A stretch of DNA of 64,000 bases from Bacillus sp. X1(2014) (GCF_007678255.1 NZ_VEED01000007.1:221328-285327); one strand, 5' to 3'. Positions 10,045 through 18,745 are shown, counted from the first letter of the stretch. Program-made: numbers and translations. Notes: generated by a model not told the origin, from the letters alone.

Positions 10045-11651
10045 TTATCTGAAGAGAGTGCTATTTTTCGGTATTCCATTGGATTGAATTCAGTTGCCTT
10101 TTTGAAAATAGTAGAGAAATAGGAAAAATTCGAATATCCAACAGATAAAGCCACTTCACTTACAGGTAAATTTGTTCCAGCCAATAGTTCTTTTGCATAT
10201 TCAATACGCTGCTGTTGCAAGTATTCGGATATAGATACCCCGGTTTGTTTTTTAAAAAGTCTTGTTAAGTAGTCAGGATTGAGATACACATAATTTGCAA
10301 TTTCTTCTCTTGTTAACCGCTGTTCACCAAGATGGTTTCGAATATATTGTTTAACAATGTTAACTACAGAACCTTTTTCTTGAGGAACATGAAGCTGATT
10401 CATGGCTACATCCGAAATATAAATAACCCAATCTTTTAGAAAATCCAACGATTTCAACACTTTTACAGGCTTTTCAGTCAGCAAGTTTTGTGAAAAAACC
10501 TGATTGGCCTGAATCCCTTTTACTTGGAGTACATAAAAAACCAATTGCAAAAAATCCTGATAAAATAAATGAAGTGATTGTGCGGTTATATCATCATCTG
10601 ATTTTTTCCAATCCTTAAAATATAGATTAATTGCATCCAACAATTTATCCTTTGGACCACTTTTCATTAAACTCGACCAATAATCAGGCAACAGCGGAAT
10701 CGAGCATGAATCCTTTTTTTCATTTTTATACACAATGGTCTGGTTACTCTTGGTTACATTGTTACGATCAAGTTCCTGCAACAAGTGAACCATGCTTACT
10801 ACCTCCTCGATAGGAACTTGATTGCCAATATAACAGCAAAGTTCGCATGAGAAATATAAAGCAAACCGAGAAATAAAATCATTAATATTACATGTAAGCT
10901 CCTCAATGTTTGCTGCTTTTACTAAGGGCAAAACGACCAAAATATAACCAGTTCCCAAATTTACCACATGGGCATTCATATTGGATTTGGCGATCTCTTC
11001 ATTTACTGCATTTTGAAGGGCATTCTCCCTTAATTTTTCTTCATGTACCGAAAGCTCCTTTTTCCAACGTTGAACATGAAATAAAATGGGTAGAAAAGTT
11101 GTGTACTCCGTATATGATAAATGATGGTACTTCTTATGCTCATTAATCTTGTCAATGGTAGAAGGGACAACTTGGTGAATGAGATCAAACCAGAATCGTT
11201 CCTTCATGACCGATTGGTGCGATTTTTTCAATTGATGGTAAGACTCCTCCACCAGTTTTGTATCCAGATCCTTTTTAATTTTTTCCAATGCATTGTGAAT
11301 AACACCTTCCAGCTCTTGATAATCGACTGGTTTGAGTAAATAGTTGAAACTTTTTAACTGCAATGCTTGCTTTGCATATCCGAAGTCTGAATGGCACGTT
11401 AAAAAAATCGCTTCCGTACTTGGGTAATGTTCCCTGACCCATTTTAAAAGGTCAATTCCCGATCCTTTAGGCATTTCAATATCACAAAGCAAAAGATCCA
11501 CCCTATTATTTAAAAACACCTCTTGTGCCTGCCTCATGTTATTGGCTGTATAAACAGTAGAGATATGGTGCTTTTCCCAATCAACACCCGCCTGAACGCC
11601 TCTAATTGAGTGAATTTCATCATCAACTATAAGTACATGAAATTGATTCAT
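10038..11651 (-). CDS. AraC-type response regulator (YesN-like)
   Basis: About 537 aa. An N-terminal receiver domain has the acidic pair VDDE and the phospho-acceptor Asp in LLLCDIEMPKGSG; a long middle region follows, and the C-terminal 100 residues are a double helix-turn-helix AraC domain (EEIANYVYLNPDYLTRLFKK, then SVGYSNFSYFSTIFKK). It pairs with the sensor kinase encoded 25 bp upstream and probably activates the neighbouring importer and GH3 operons through the GTCGG/GTCGT repeats, including the pair's own promoter. Three ATGs occur in a row; the third (11651) has the best spacing from AAGGGG. Confidence 0.9.
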   Translation of the reverse strand: MNQFHVLIVDDEIHSIRGVQAGVDWEKHHISTVYTANNMRQAQEVFLNNRVDLLLCDIEMPKGSGIDLLKWVREHYPSTEAIFLTCHSDFGYAKQALQLKSFNYLLKPVDYQELEGVIHNALEKIKKDLDTKLVEESYHQLKKSHQSVMKERFWFDLIHQVVPSTIDKINEHKKYHHLSYTEYTTFLPILFHVQRWKKELSVHEEKLRENALQNAVNEEIAKSNMNAHVVNLGTGYILVVLPLVKAANIEELTCNINDFISRFALYFSCELCCYIGNQVPIEEVVSMVHLLQELDRNNVTKSNQTIVYKNEKKDSCSIPLLPDYWSSLMKSGPKDKLLDAINLYFKDWKKSDDDITAQSLHLFYQDFLQLVFYVLQVKGIQANQVFSQNLLTEKPVKVLKSLDFLKDWVIYISDVAMNQLHVPQEKGSVVNIVKQYIRNHLGEQRLTREEIANYVYLNPDYLTRLFKKQTGVSISEYLQQQRIEYAKELLAGTNLPVSEVALSVGYSNFSYFSTIFKKATEFNPMEYRKIALSSDKS

Positions 11652-11681
11652 CATCATACCCCTTTCCTTTATTGGAAATTT

Positions 11682-13397
11682 TTATATTGGTACCTTCATG
11701 CGGACTGTTGCACCTTTTCCTTGTTCGTTTGAAAAGTGTATATGGGCATACCCCTCATACAACAAATTGAACCTTCGCTTAACATTCCAAAGTCCAATTC
11801 GTTCCCCGTTCTGGTTTGTAAGTGATTCGTCATTTTCTAAACTCCATAAAACCTCTTCAGGGAATCCTTCACCCGTATCCTGGATTTTAATTTCCATAAA
11901 ACCGGGGTCTTCATTGTCTTTTTTAACAGTTATTTTAATTTCTATTGGTTCATCCATATCAAAAGCATGTTTAATAGAATTTTCGGCAATCGTTTGAATG
12001 ACCAAAGGCGGTATATTACATTTCATCAATTCCGTAGATACCTCCACATCATAATTAATAGCTTCTGGAAATCTAAGTTGTTGAATCTTTAAATAATTCT
12101 CCGTATGTTTTAATTCTTCTTCTAAGCTAACGAAATACGAATTACTACGAAACATAAACCGAAAGTAATTGGCCAGGCATTTAGACATTTCTTGAATGAT
12201 GGCGAAATCCTTAACTGTTGCAAGATTATAAATAATGTTTAATGAGTTAAGGAAAAAGTGCGGGTTAATTTGTAATTGTAAATGCTTTAGTTCCGCCCTT
12301 TGTAAATTTAACTTTTCTTCGTAAACATTGATTTTTAAGTCTTTTATCTCCGATATCATATGGTTGAAGGACCCATTCATCACTTCAAACTCCGTAGAAT
12401 TATGGGTCATAGGAAGCCGTACTTCCATATCACCCTCACGAAGCTTTTTCATGGCTGAAACAATTCGATTTATTGGTTGAAGAAAAACCTTTCTCATGAT
12501 AAAGAAAAATAGAAATAAGAACAAAACAGCTCCAATAGAAATAACCGATGAAATTCTTTGTAAAAAAGGAAGTTTCTCTAAAATCTCACTTTCCGGTATC
12601 AATGCTAAAAGATAAAAATCACCACTTGATGATTTTTCCTTCATGACCATAAAGCGGTCATTTTCCCCAGACACTGCGAACTTATTTCCCTTCATAGTTA
12701 AGTCTATTTTTTCATCTTCTATAAATTTTTTATTGGTGATCGGCTGCAACTCGGAAGTTGCAAGCAGAGCTCTGCCTGTTTCTCCAAAATCAATATACTT
12801 AAAAGGCTTAATCAAATTGTTCACATTTACCCAAGCCCCTACGTAGACTCCATCTATATTTAAATAGTATAGAAAATAATAATTTTTCTTTCCCTTCCAT
12901 AAGTTCCATTTGCCTTCAAGTAGATTTTCCGGCTTTTTCTCCAGCAAATCATGAACCTCATCCGTTGCATTCATACGGTCTGTAAAATCTTCATCATTTT
13001 TCTGAGTATATAGGAAATCTTTATAGGATGATGAATAAAGAAAAATAGAGTCAATTGCTGTATAAAAATAAGATTGATTATTGATAGAATTAAACAATCG
13101 AATTTTTGCCTCTTCGTAGTCGTTCAGATCAAAGTTTTCATGATATTGAAGGAAATATAAATCAGTATTCGCGGAAAGTTGAAATATATAATTTCCAACA
13201 CCTTCCAAACTCTTATCGATTTGATCCATATAAATATTCAGCATATTTTTGTTAGATTGAGCCACTTGATTTCGAATTACATCATTAGCATAATAATTAT
13301 TAATAATATGAAAGATGATTAATGGACCGATTATGAGGAAAATAGTCAAAAAGAGCTTAAACATTAATGAATTAAAAATTGGTTTAAGCGGTTTCAT
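11682..13397 (-). CDS. Sensor histidine kinase (YesM-like)
   Basis: A 571-aa membrane kinase. A membrane segment near residues 12-30, an extracellular sensor domain (about 35-275), a second membrane segment near 285-305 and a HAMP linker lead into the His_kinase domain. The phospho-acceptor His is in LQINPHFFLNSLN, and the ATP-binding region carries ENSIKHA and a GxG box near IGLWNVKRRF. It should sense an extracellular sugar or the loaded binding protein and phosphorylate the regulator encoded next. It starts after CAGGAGG. The predicted promoter lies about 280 bp upstream, so a long leader is likely. Confidence 0.9.
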   Translation of the reverse strand: MKPLKPIFNSLMFKLFLTIFLIIGPLIIFHIINNYYANDVIRNQVAQSNKNMLNIYMDQIDKSLEGVGNYIFQLSANTDLYFLQYHENFDLNDYEEAKIRLFNSINNQSYFYTAIDSIFLYSSSYKDFLYTQKNDEDFTDRMNATDEVHDLLEKKPENLLEGKWNLWKGKKNYYFLYYLNIDGVYVGAWVNVNNLIKPFKYIDFGETGRALLATSELQPITNKKFIEDEKIDLTMKGNKFAVSGENDRFMVMKEKSSSGDFYLLALIPESEILEKLPFLQRISSVISIGAVLFLFLFFFIMRKVFLQPINRIVSAMKKLREGDMEVRLPMTHNSTEFEVMNGSFNHMISEIKDLKINVYEEKLNLQRAELKHLQLQINPHFFLNSLNIIYNLATVKDFAIIQEMSKCLANYFRFMFRSNSYFVSLEEELKHTENYLKIQQLRFPEAINYDVEVSTELMKCNIPPLVIQTIAENSIKHAFDMDEPIEIKITVKKDNEDPGFMEIKIQDTGEGFPEEVLWSLENDESLTNQNGERIGLWNVKRRFNLLYEGYAHIHFSNEQGKGATVRMKVPI

Positions 13398-13673
13398 ATG
13401 TGTTCCTCCTGATATACAACTTTATTAATATAATATTTTTTATTATACATTATCGTTGTAAAAAGATTGCGAAAATATTAAATAAATGAAACAACAATAA
13501 TTGGAAGGCATTTTAATAAAGAGAGATTCATGAAAGTGTTAGTGAAGATATTAAAATATAATAAAACTTTCTATCTTAGTAAAGGAATTATCAGAATAGT
13601 TAAAAATATAAATTCTTAACTTTTTTCTGTACTTTTCCCTTTCCTTTAAAGTTATCTAAACACCTGTTTAATT

Positions 13674-13736
13674 ACTATAAAATAATTGAAAGCCCTTTCC
13701 TACTATAAAAACGACTTCTTTTATCAAATTTCCGAC
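13674..13736 (-). promoter_or_regulatory. Promoter of kinase/regulator pair with box 1 repeat
   Basis: Minus strand: GTCGG (13732-13736), 21-bp period, GTCGT (13711-13715), 31 bp, -10 TATAGT (13674-13679). The repeat period is one base shorter than in the other three copies, but the distance to the -10 is identical. This would make the system self-activating. Confidence 0.6.
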
Positions 13737-13791
13737 TTTTTTAGCTGAATAAGGTAGACACTTCCATGTATTCGAAAACCTTTTCTCAAAC

Positions 13792-13821
13792 AAAAAACCT
13801 CCAAATTTGTAATTTGAAGGC
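13792..13821 (-). terminator. Terminator of the PTS operon
   Basis: On the minus strand CCTTCAAATT pairs with AATTTGGAGG (one G-T pair) and is followed by TTTTTTG. It lies about 135 bp after the HPr stop. Confidence 0.7.
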
Positions 13822-13955
13822 TCTTAACACACACAATATCATGTTTTCTGTTTCACACAGATTCGTTCTAAAAGAGCAAAAGACTGTAGTCGTGAGAAGT
13901 AATTGTTGGATGGCTGCATAGGAATTGAACCCGCCAGACCTGTCTATCAAGATGT

Positions 13956-14222
13956 TTAATTAGCTAATCCTTCTTTTTTCATCACTTCTTCGAGCACTTG
14001 GACCATTTGCTCTGCATCTTCCCCTTCTGCCTTAACCTTGATTTCCGCGCCGCATGGAATTCCAAGTGACATGACGCCCATAATCGATTTCAGGTTAACT
14101 TGTTTTTCCTTGTATACTAATGTCACGGCTGACTTAAATTTCGCTGCCGTGCTGACTAACACTGTTGCCGGGCGGGCATGAATACCGGTTTTGTCGACTA
14201 CTGTGAAAGTTTTTTCTGCCAT
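13956..14222 (-). CDS. HPr-like phosphocarrier protein of the PTS
   Basis: An 88-aa protein with both HPr control sites: His15 in TGIHARPAT, phosphorylated by enzyme I, and Ser46 in [13 protein letters not shown], the target of HPr kinase. It passes phosphate from enzyme I to EIIA and, when phosphorylated at Ser46, acts with CcpA. There is no ptsI next to it, unlike the usual ptsHI operon. It sits at the end of the cellobiose PTS operon, so it is probably a second, operon-specific HPr. The start follows GGAGGCAATAAC. Both phosphorylation sites are intact, so it should be functional in transfer and signalling. Confidence 0.92.
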   Translation of the reverse strand: MAEKTFTVVDKTGIHARPATVLVSTAAKFKSAVTLVYKEKQVNLKSIMGVMSLGIPCGAEIKVKAEGEDAEQMVQVLEEVMKKEGLAN

Positions 14223-14299
14223 GTTATTGCCTCCCTTTATACTTTTCCGTTTTATATTATTTGCCTATACAAATTATAGATTTGCACGTGGAACAGGAA

Positions 14300-14376
14300 T
14301 ATCGGTTTGATCCCACATCAGGATATTACAATGTTTTTCTAGCTTAAAAACAATCTCTTTTGGTTACAAACCGATA
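14300..14376 (-). other. Long-range inverted repeat between GH1 and HPr genes
   Basis: TATCGGTTTG (14300-14309) and its exact complement CAAACCGATA (14367-14376) are 57 bp apart between the two genes. It could form an mRNA stem that separates expression of the hydrolase and HPr. The function is inferred. Confidence 0.4.
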
Positions 14377-14398
14377 CCCCTTCTTTTTAAATTAATAT

Positions 14399-15844
14399 TT
14401 ATGATAATTTCTCACCATTGGTTTCAATGACTTCTTTATACCAATAAAAACTTTTCTTTTTAATCCGACGAAGGTCATGTTCCCCTTCTTCGTGCTGGTT
14501 CACATAAACAAATCCATAGCGTTTTTGGAAACCGTTTAACCAGCTCAATAAATCCGTAAAAGACCAAACACAATAACCTAACATTTCCACACCGTCTGTT
14601 ATCGCCTCCTGAATCGCCTTTATATGAGCCCGGATAAAATCAATCCGATAATCATCATTGACGATATCGCCTTCTTCGACTTTATCGTAGGCACCTAAAC
14701 CATTTTCACTTATTAAGATTGGCAGGTGATAACGATTAGTGATTCTGCGAAGCGCAATTCTTAATCCTTGTGGGTCAATATTCCAATCCCAATCCGTTCT
14801 TTCAAGATTTGGATTCTCGACGGTTTTAAACATGCCAGGAATTCCTGTATCCTTGGAAGTCCCTTTTTTCCCAGTGGTATTCATCTCACCGGCACCAACT
14901 CCGCCCACTAATGGGTTTTCTTCATAGGTGGTAGTCTGATAGTAATTTAATCCCATAAAATCAGGAGTTCCAGCACATAACAATTCAAAGTCACCATCTT
15001 CAATCGTTGGTGCTAGGCCATTTTGTTCGAGATAATTCCAAGCAGCCACTGGATATTTCCCCCAAGCATAAATATCCATCCACCAATGGTTGTTTAGCTC
15101 CTCGGCAATCTCAGCAGCAAGGATGTCTCTTGGTTTCGAGGTTAATGCATATGCTGGACTATAGGCAAAGCTAGGACCAATCTTCCCATCTGGAACATAC
15201 TTACGGAATTCCTTAATGACACTAGCATTTGCCAGATTTGCATGGTGATTGACTTGATAAAATAACTTGTCATCCTTTACTCCTGGAGGATGGGCTTCCA
15301 TCCGGTAGCCAAACATGGTAAAAATATTTTGCTCGTTCAAGCTAACCCAGTATTTTACCCGATCGCCAAAACGTTTAAAAAGTTCAACACTATAGTTCGT
15401 GAAATCTTCGACAATTTGCCGCGATTCCCAGCCGCCATACTCATCTTGAAGCGCCTGCGGTAAATCCCAGTGATATAACGTCAAAACTGGCTCAATGTTA
15501 TTTGCCTTTAGTTCATTAATTAAACGATCATAAAATTCTAAACCTTTTTCATTTAACTGACCTTTTCCGCTTGGAAATATCCGTGTCCATGCAACTGAAA
15601 AACGGTAAGCCTTCATTCCCATCTCAGCCATTAATTGGACATCCTCTTTATAGCGGTGGTAATGGTCTACTGCAACATCCCCTGTTGTTCCTTTAAATGT
15701 TTTTCCGGGAATTCGGACGAACTTATCCCAATTGGAAACACCTTTTCCATCTTTATCCCATGCACCTTCGACCTGATATGCAGCAGAAGCAGCACCCCGA
15801 AGAAAACCATCAGGAAATGGCATTAACGTTTTATGTCTCACCAT
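14399..15844 (-). CDS. 6-phospho-beta-glucosidase, glycoside hydrolase family 1
   Basis: About 481 aa with the GH1 barrel landmarks: the N-terminal FLRGAASAAYQVEGA, the acid/base Glu in VSLNEQN and the nucleophile Glu in ILISENGLG. It sits directly after a lactose/cellobiose-type PTS, so its substrate is most likely cellobiose phosphate or another 6-phospho-beta-glucoside. It is cytoplasmic. Several starts lie together (GTG, ATG, ATG, GTG at 15850-15841); I chose the second ATG (15844) for its spacing from AGGAG. In B. subtilis the equivalent lic gene licH encodes a GH4 enzyme; here a GH1 enzyme takes that place. Confidence 0.88.
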   Translation of the reverse strand: MVRHKTLMPFPDGFLRGAASAAYQVEGAWDKDGKGVSNWDKFVRIPGKTFKGTTGDVAVDHYHRYKEDVQLMAEMGMKAYRFSVAWTRIFPSGKGQLNEKGLEFYDRLINELKANNIEPVLTLYHWDLPQALQDEYGGWESRQIVEDFTNYSVELFKRFGDRVKYWVSLNEQNIFTMFGYRMEAHPPGVKDDKLFYQVNHHANLANASVIKEFRKYVPDGKIGPSFAYSPAYALTSKPRDILAAEIAEELNNHWWMDIYAWGKYPVAAWNYLEQNGLAPTIEDGDFELLCAGTPDFMGLNYYQTTTYEENPLVGGVGAGEMNTTGKKGTSKDTGIPGMFKTVENPNLERTDWDWNIDPQGLRIALRRITNRYHLPILISENGLGAYDKVEEGDIVNDDYRIDFIRAHIKAIQEAITDGVEMLGYCVWSFTDLLSWLNGFQKRYGFVYVNQHEEGEHDLRRIKKKSFYWYKEVIETNGEKLS

Positions 15845-15919
15845 CATCACTCCTTTTCATTAAAATAATAAAGAAACTCACCAGACTGGCGAGCCATAAT
15901 CTTTCGACAGAAGCGTTCA

Positions 15920-16246
15920 TTATTTTACGTTTTGCAATTTTACCATCTCGTACAAATCCACAAACTCAGCAGCTAAATCTTTAATCGTAATCGCATTCAT
16001 CAAATGATCCTGGGCATGAACCATTAATAGAGAAATTTCTGTTTTTTCGCCACGTACTTCTCCCTGAACAAGGTTTGTTTGAATTTTATGGGCTTCATTC
16101 AGCGCATTACTTGATTCCTGTAGCTTCTGTCTTGCCCCTTCAAAATCTCCGGTTTTTGCTGCAGCAATAGCTTCCATTGCTGAACTTTTTCCATTTCCTC
16201 CGTGAAGAATAATTTGAAATATAACCGTTTCTAAGTTTTCCATCAT
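15920..16246 (-). CDS. licA: PTS lactose/cellobiose-type EIIA
   Basis: About 108 aa, a helical EIIA of the lactose/cellobiose family. The phosphorylated His is His77 in LLMVHAQDHLMNA. It accepts phosphate from HPr and passes it to EIIB. I chose the ATG at 16246 (MMENLET), which follows TTGGAGGG; an upstream in-frame start at 16339 would overlap the EIIC gene and lacks family similarity. It lies between the EIIC and GH1 genes in a single operon, matching the B. subtilis order licB-licC-licA. Confidence 0.9.
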   Translation of the reverse strand: MMENLETVIFQIILHGGNGKSSAMEAIAAAKTGDFEGARQKLQESSNALNEAHKIQTNLVQGEVRGEKTEISLLMVHAQDHLMNAITIKDLAAEFVDLYEMVKLQNVK

Positions 16247-16316
16247 GTTTCCCTCCAAGTAGTGATTTGAAAAGATATCCCCCAGTGAATGCCTAAATAG
16301 GGGATATCCAAAATTG

Positions 16317-17645
16317 TTAAGATGCTTTTTTCGTACCAAATCGACTTTCTTCTGCTAATTTTTGCTTATCCCATAGTTTAAAGAATGGCAGATAGATCGC
16401 AAAAGCAATGGCCATGTTAACGATTTGTAAAACAGCTCCAGAGAATTTACCACCAGTAGCTAAGAATCCACCAACTATAGGAGGAGTTGTCCAAGGAAGC
16501 GATATTCCTACAGGCTTTGCTACTAACCCCATTTGCATCGCAAGGAAGCTGATAGTAGTGATTAGGACTGGAACTAGGATAAACGGAATAATCATGATTG
16601 GATTCATAACAATTGGCATCCCGAAGATTATCGGTTCATTGATATTAAATAATCCTGGTGCAATACCTAATCTGCCTAATGATTTCATTTGATTACTTTT
16701 TGCCGTGAATAACATGGCTAAAACGAGCGCCAGAGTTGTCCCTCCACCACCAATTAAGACGAAGATATCAATAAACTGCTGCGTAACGATATTTGGTACT
16801 GCATCCCCTGCTTGGAAAGCAACACGGTTCGCATCCATTGCTGCCAGCCAGATTGGTCCCATCACTCCACCTACGATCGTTTGACCGTGTAAACCTGTGG
16901 ACCATAGCATTTGGACTAGAATTAAAGCTAAAATTGTTCCCCATAATGTACCACCTAAAGCACTAAGCGGATCTTGTAATAATTGAGTGACAACATTGTG
17001 AAGACTTTCAAAACTTGTTTGTTCCACTAATAAGCGTAACAACCAAACAATAATAACAACAATAAAACCAGGAATTAAGGCAACAAATGATTTACTTACT
17101 GCCGGCGGAACACCGTCAGGCATTCTGATCACAATTTTCTTTTGAATAATGAAGCGATATATTTCCGTAGAGATAATAGATAAAATCATTGCAATGAAAA
17201 GACCTTTACTTCCAGTTAATGCTGCAGGAATCGCCCCTCCAACCATGATCGCCTCTGTTGCACCCTCAGGTGTAAAAGAAACTTGGTATGGAGTAGCTAG
17301 CAAGAATGCAACTAGCGAAATAACCCCTGCTGACAATGCATCAACGTTATACTTTTCAGCTAAGCGATAGGCAATGGCAAATACTGCCACTAGAGCCATA
17401 ATATCAAACGTTGCTCCCACTGGATATAACAATTTCCCTAACCATTCATCTCCGAATATACCTGCCATGAAATCAGCGTAGCCATCAATTGGAATAAAGC
17501 CTAAGATTAAAAATATTGACCCAATGATCATCAATGGCATCGTGGCAATTAGTCCGTCTCTCAACGCTTGCAGGTGTCTTTGACCAGCAATCCGGCCGGC
17601 AGTCGGCATAACTTTTTCTTCTAAAAAAGCTGTTAGTTTATTCAT
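16317..17645 (-). CDS. licC: PTS cellobiose-type EIIC permease
   Basis: A 442-aa polytopic membrane protein of the lactose/cellobiose EIIC family with about ten hydrophobic segments. The stretch FNINEPIIFGMPIVMNP is the conserved EIIC motif whose Asn-Glu region contacts the sugar. It carries the beta-glucoside across the membrane while EIIB phosphorylates it. It starts 39 bp after the EIIB gene; the ATG is preceded by GGGGGAATAGCGG. A mature EIIA start falls after its stop. Length is normal for the family. Confidence 0.93.
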   Translation of the reverse strand: MNKLTAFLEEKVMPTAGRIAGQRHLQALRDGLIATMPLMIIGSIFLILGFIPIDGYADFMAGIFGDEWLGKLLYPVGATFDIMALVAVFAIAYRLAEKYNVDALSAGVISLVAFLLATPYQVSFTPEGATEAIMVGGAIPAALTGSKGLFIAMILSIISTEIYRFIIQKKIVIRMPDGVPPAVSKSFVALIPGFIVVIIVWLLRLLVEQTSFESLHNVVTQLLQDPLSALGGTLWGTILALILVQMLWSTGLHGQTIVGGVMGPIWLAAMDANRVAFQAGDAVPNIVTQQFIDIFVLIGGGGTTLALVLAMLFTAKSNQMKSLGRLGIAPGLFNINEPIIFGMPIVMNPIMIIPFILVPVLITTISFLAMQMGLVAKPVGISLPWTTPPIVGGFLATGGKFSGAVLQIVNMAIAFAIYLPFFKLWDKQKLAEESRFGTKKAS

Positions 17646-17684
17646 CCGCTATTCCCCCATATTTCTTTATTTATATAACACAAC

Positions 17685-17990
17685 CTATTTATTAACTAAT
17701 TGGATTGCCGCTTTTAATACCTCTGTCCCATTAACCATTCCGTAGTGAACCGGGTTAATCGCATCCACAGGGACATTATTTTCTTCTCCCAACTTTTTCA
17801 TCGTTGGCAGCATATAGCGTACTTGAGGCCCAAGCAATAGAACATCCGCTTGAACAATATGGTTTTTAACTGCGTCGACACCCTCTGCCCAAATTCTACA
17901 TTCAAGTCCCTGCTCCTTAGCGGCAGTTTCCATTTTTGTTACTAATAAGCTTGTAGACATTCCTGCTGAACAACATAATAAAATGTTCAT
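17685..17990 (-). CDS. licB: PTS cellobiose-type EIIB (copy 1)
   Basis: A 101-aa cytoplasmic EIIB. The phosphorylated Cys is Cys7 in [11 protein letters not shown], and the conserved [11 protein letters not shown] follows in the middle. It receives phosphate from EIIA and donates it to the sugar in EIIC. It lies directly before the EIIC gene. A second EIIB, just over half identical by eye, is encoded about 450 bp upstream beyond a terminator and a repeat element. A cre-like site lies at 18127-18140, so this copy may have its own catabolite-controlled promoter. Confidence 0.92.
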   Translation of the reverse strand: MNILLCCSAGMSTSLLVTKMETAAKEQGLECRIWAEGVDAVKNHIVQADVLLLGPQVRYMLPTMKKLGEENNVPVDAINPVHYGMVNGTEVLKAAIQLVNK

Positions 17991-18126
17991 TTTTTCATCC
18001 CCCTAATCGTTTTTAAAATTTTTCAAGAGAAGAATTTAAAGGATATTAATCCTACTCACGAAAACTTCTTCTCCTAACTCACTGTAGGACTTTTTGCTGT
18101 CCTCCCTTGATGTCTTTATTGTATTT

Positions 18127-18140
18127 TAAAAACGTTTACA
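18127..18140 (-). promoter_or_regulatory. cre-like site before licB copy 1
   Basis: Minus strand TGTAAACGTTTTTA matches the cre core with mismatches at the last positions. It lies about 140 bp upstream of the EIIB start. Confidence 0.5.
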
Positions 18141-18209
18141 TTTACATCTATCCTTTTTCCGTTGCTTAACGGAAAAATCTGATTGTTTCGAAAACACTTT
18201 CTTTCATAT

Positions 18210-18394
18210 TGGCTGTGTTAAACTTGTCTGTTGATTTCCGTTCCAGGCACTTCGCTTTCCGCGGGCGTGCCGGAGAGCCTCCTCGTCGCTTTGCTCCTGC
18301 GGGGTCTCCCCTGCCCCGTACTCCCGCAGGAGTCTTCGTGCCTTCCACTCCAATCAACAGAGTGTCAAAATCAACATTAATCTTTAACACAGCC
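18210..18394. mobile_element. MITE-like GC-rich repeat element
   Basis: The element is bounded by a perfect 12-bp inverted repeat, GGCTGTGTTAAA (18211-18222) and TTTAACACAGCC (18383-18394). A 9-bp inner inverted repeat, CTGTTGATT and AATCAACAG (18228-18236 and 18352-18360), encloses a GC-rich core with the stem CTCCTGCGGG/CCCGCAGGAG. A 7-bp direct repeat TTCATAT flanks it on both sides (18203-18209 and 18395-18401), as a target-site duplication would. It codes for no transposase. From memory, similar GC-rich blocks are dispersed through Bacillaceae genomes. Confidence 0.65.
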
Positions 18395-18405
18395 TTCATA
18401 TAAAA

Positions 18406-18434
18406 AACAAAAAGGACCAGCGATTTGCTGATCC
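18406..18434 (-). terminator. Terminator after licB copy 2
   Basis: On the minus strand GGATCAGC pairs with GCTGGTCC around an AAATC loop and is followed by TTTTTGTTTTTT, directly after the EIIB stop. Confidence 0.82.
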
Positions 18435-18436
18435 TG

Positions 18437-18745
18437 TCATTTTTCTTTATAAAGCTGTTCGGCCGCCCGCAAGACCGCTTGACCATTAAAGGTTCCATAA
18501 TGCACCATATCAATGATTCCTACAGGTATTCCCTTCTTATCACCTAACTCTTTAAACTGTGCATACAAATAGCGGACTTGCGGCCCGAGCAAGAGGACAT
18601 CAGCCTGGTTAATTTCTCTGCTGACCACGTCAAAGGGTACAGCCCAAATGTTATAGGAGAGATTTTCCGCGATTGCGGTCTTTTTCATTTTGGAAACCAA
18701 AAGGCTGGTCGACATGCCAGCGGAACAACATAATAAAATATTCAT
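18437..18745 (-). CDS. PTS cellobiose-type EIIB (copy 2)
   Basis: A 102-aa EIIB with the same active-site context as copy 1 ([11 protein letters not shown], Cys7) and the conserved [11 protein letters not shown]. It lies 85 bp downstream of the LicR-type regulator gene and ends in its own terminator, so it is separable from the rest of the PTS operon. It may serve the same EIIC with a different EIIA preference, or be the older copy isolated by the insertion at 18210-18394. Nothing in the sequence suggests that it is inactive. Confidence 0.9.
   Translation of the reverse strand: MNILLCCSAGMSTSLLVSKMKKTAIAENLSYNIWAVPFDVVSREINQADVLLLGPQVRYLYAQFKELGDKKGIPVGIIDMVHYGTFNGQAVLRAAEQLYKEK

Larger units (their letters stand above)
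13398..13955. other. Intergenic region between kinase gene and HPr gene
   Basis: It holds the box 1 promoter (13674-13736), a leader of roughly 270 nt before the kinase start, and the terminator of the PTS operon (13792-13821). I see no coding sequence. A tRNA T-loop-like stretch near 13920 has no paired arm and is not called. Confidence 0.5.

Noticed and set aside
13905..13945. GGTTCAATTCC on the minus strand, like a tRNA T-loop
   Set aside because: The flanking bases do not form a T-stem, and no D-arm, anticodon arm or acceptor stem can be folded.
18030..18110. Possible antiterminator (RAT-like) leader before licB
   Set aside because: I could not find a convincing RAT sequence overlapping a terminator; the regulator is a LicR-type DNA-binding activator, so none is expected.
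18166..18513. A 115-codon open frame over the GC-rich repeat
   Set aside because: It overlaps the EIIB gene antisense-free frame and is created by the MITE-like element; no ribosome site and no protein-like pattern.
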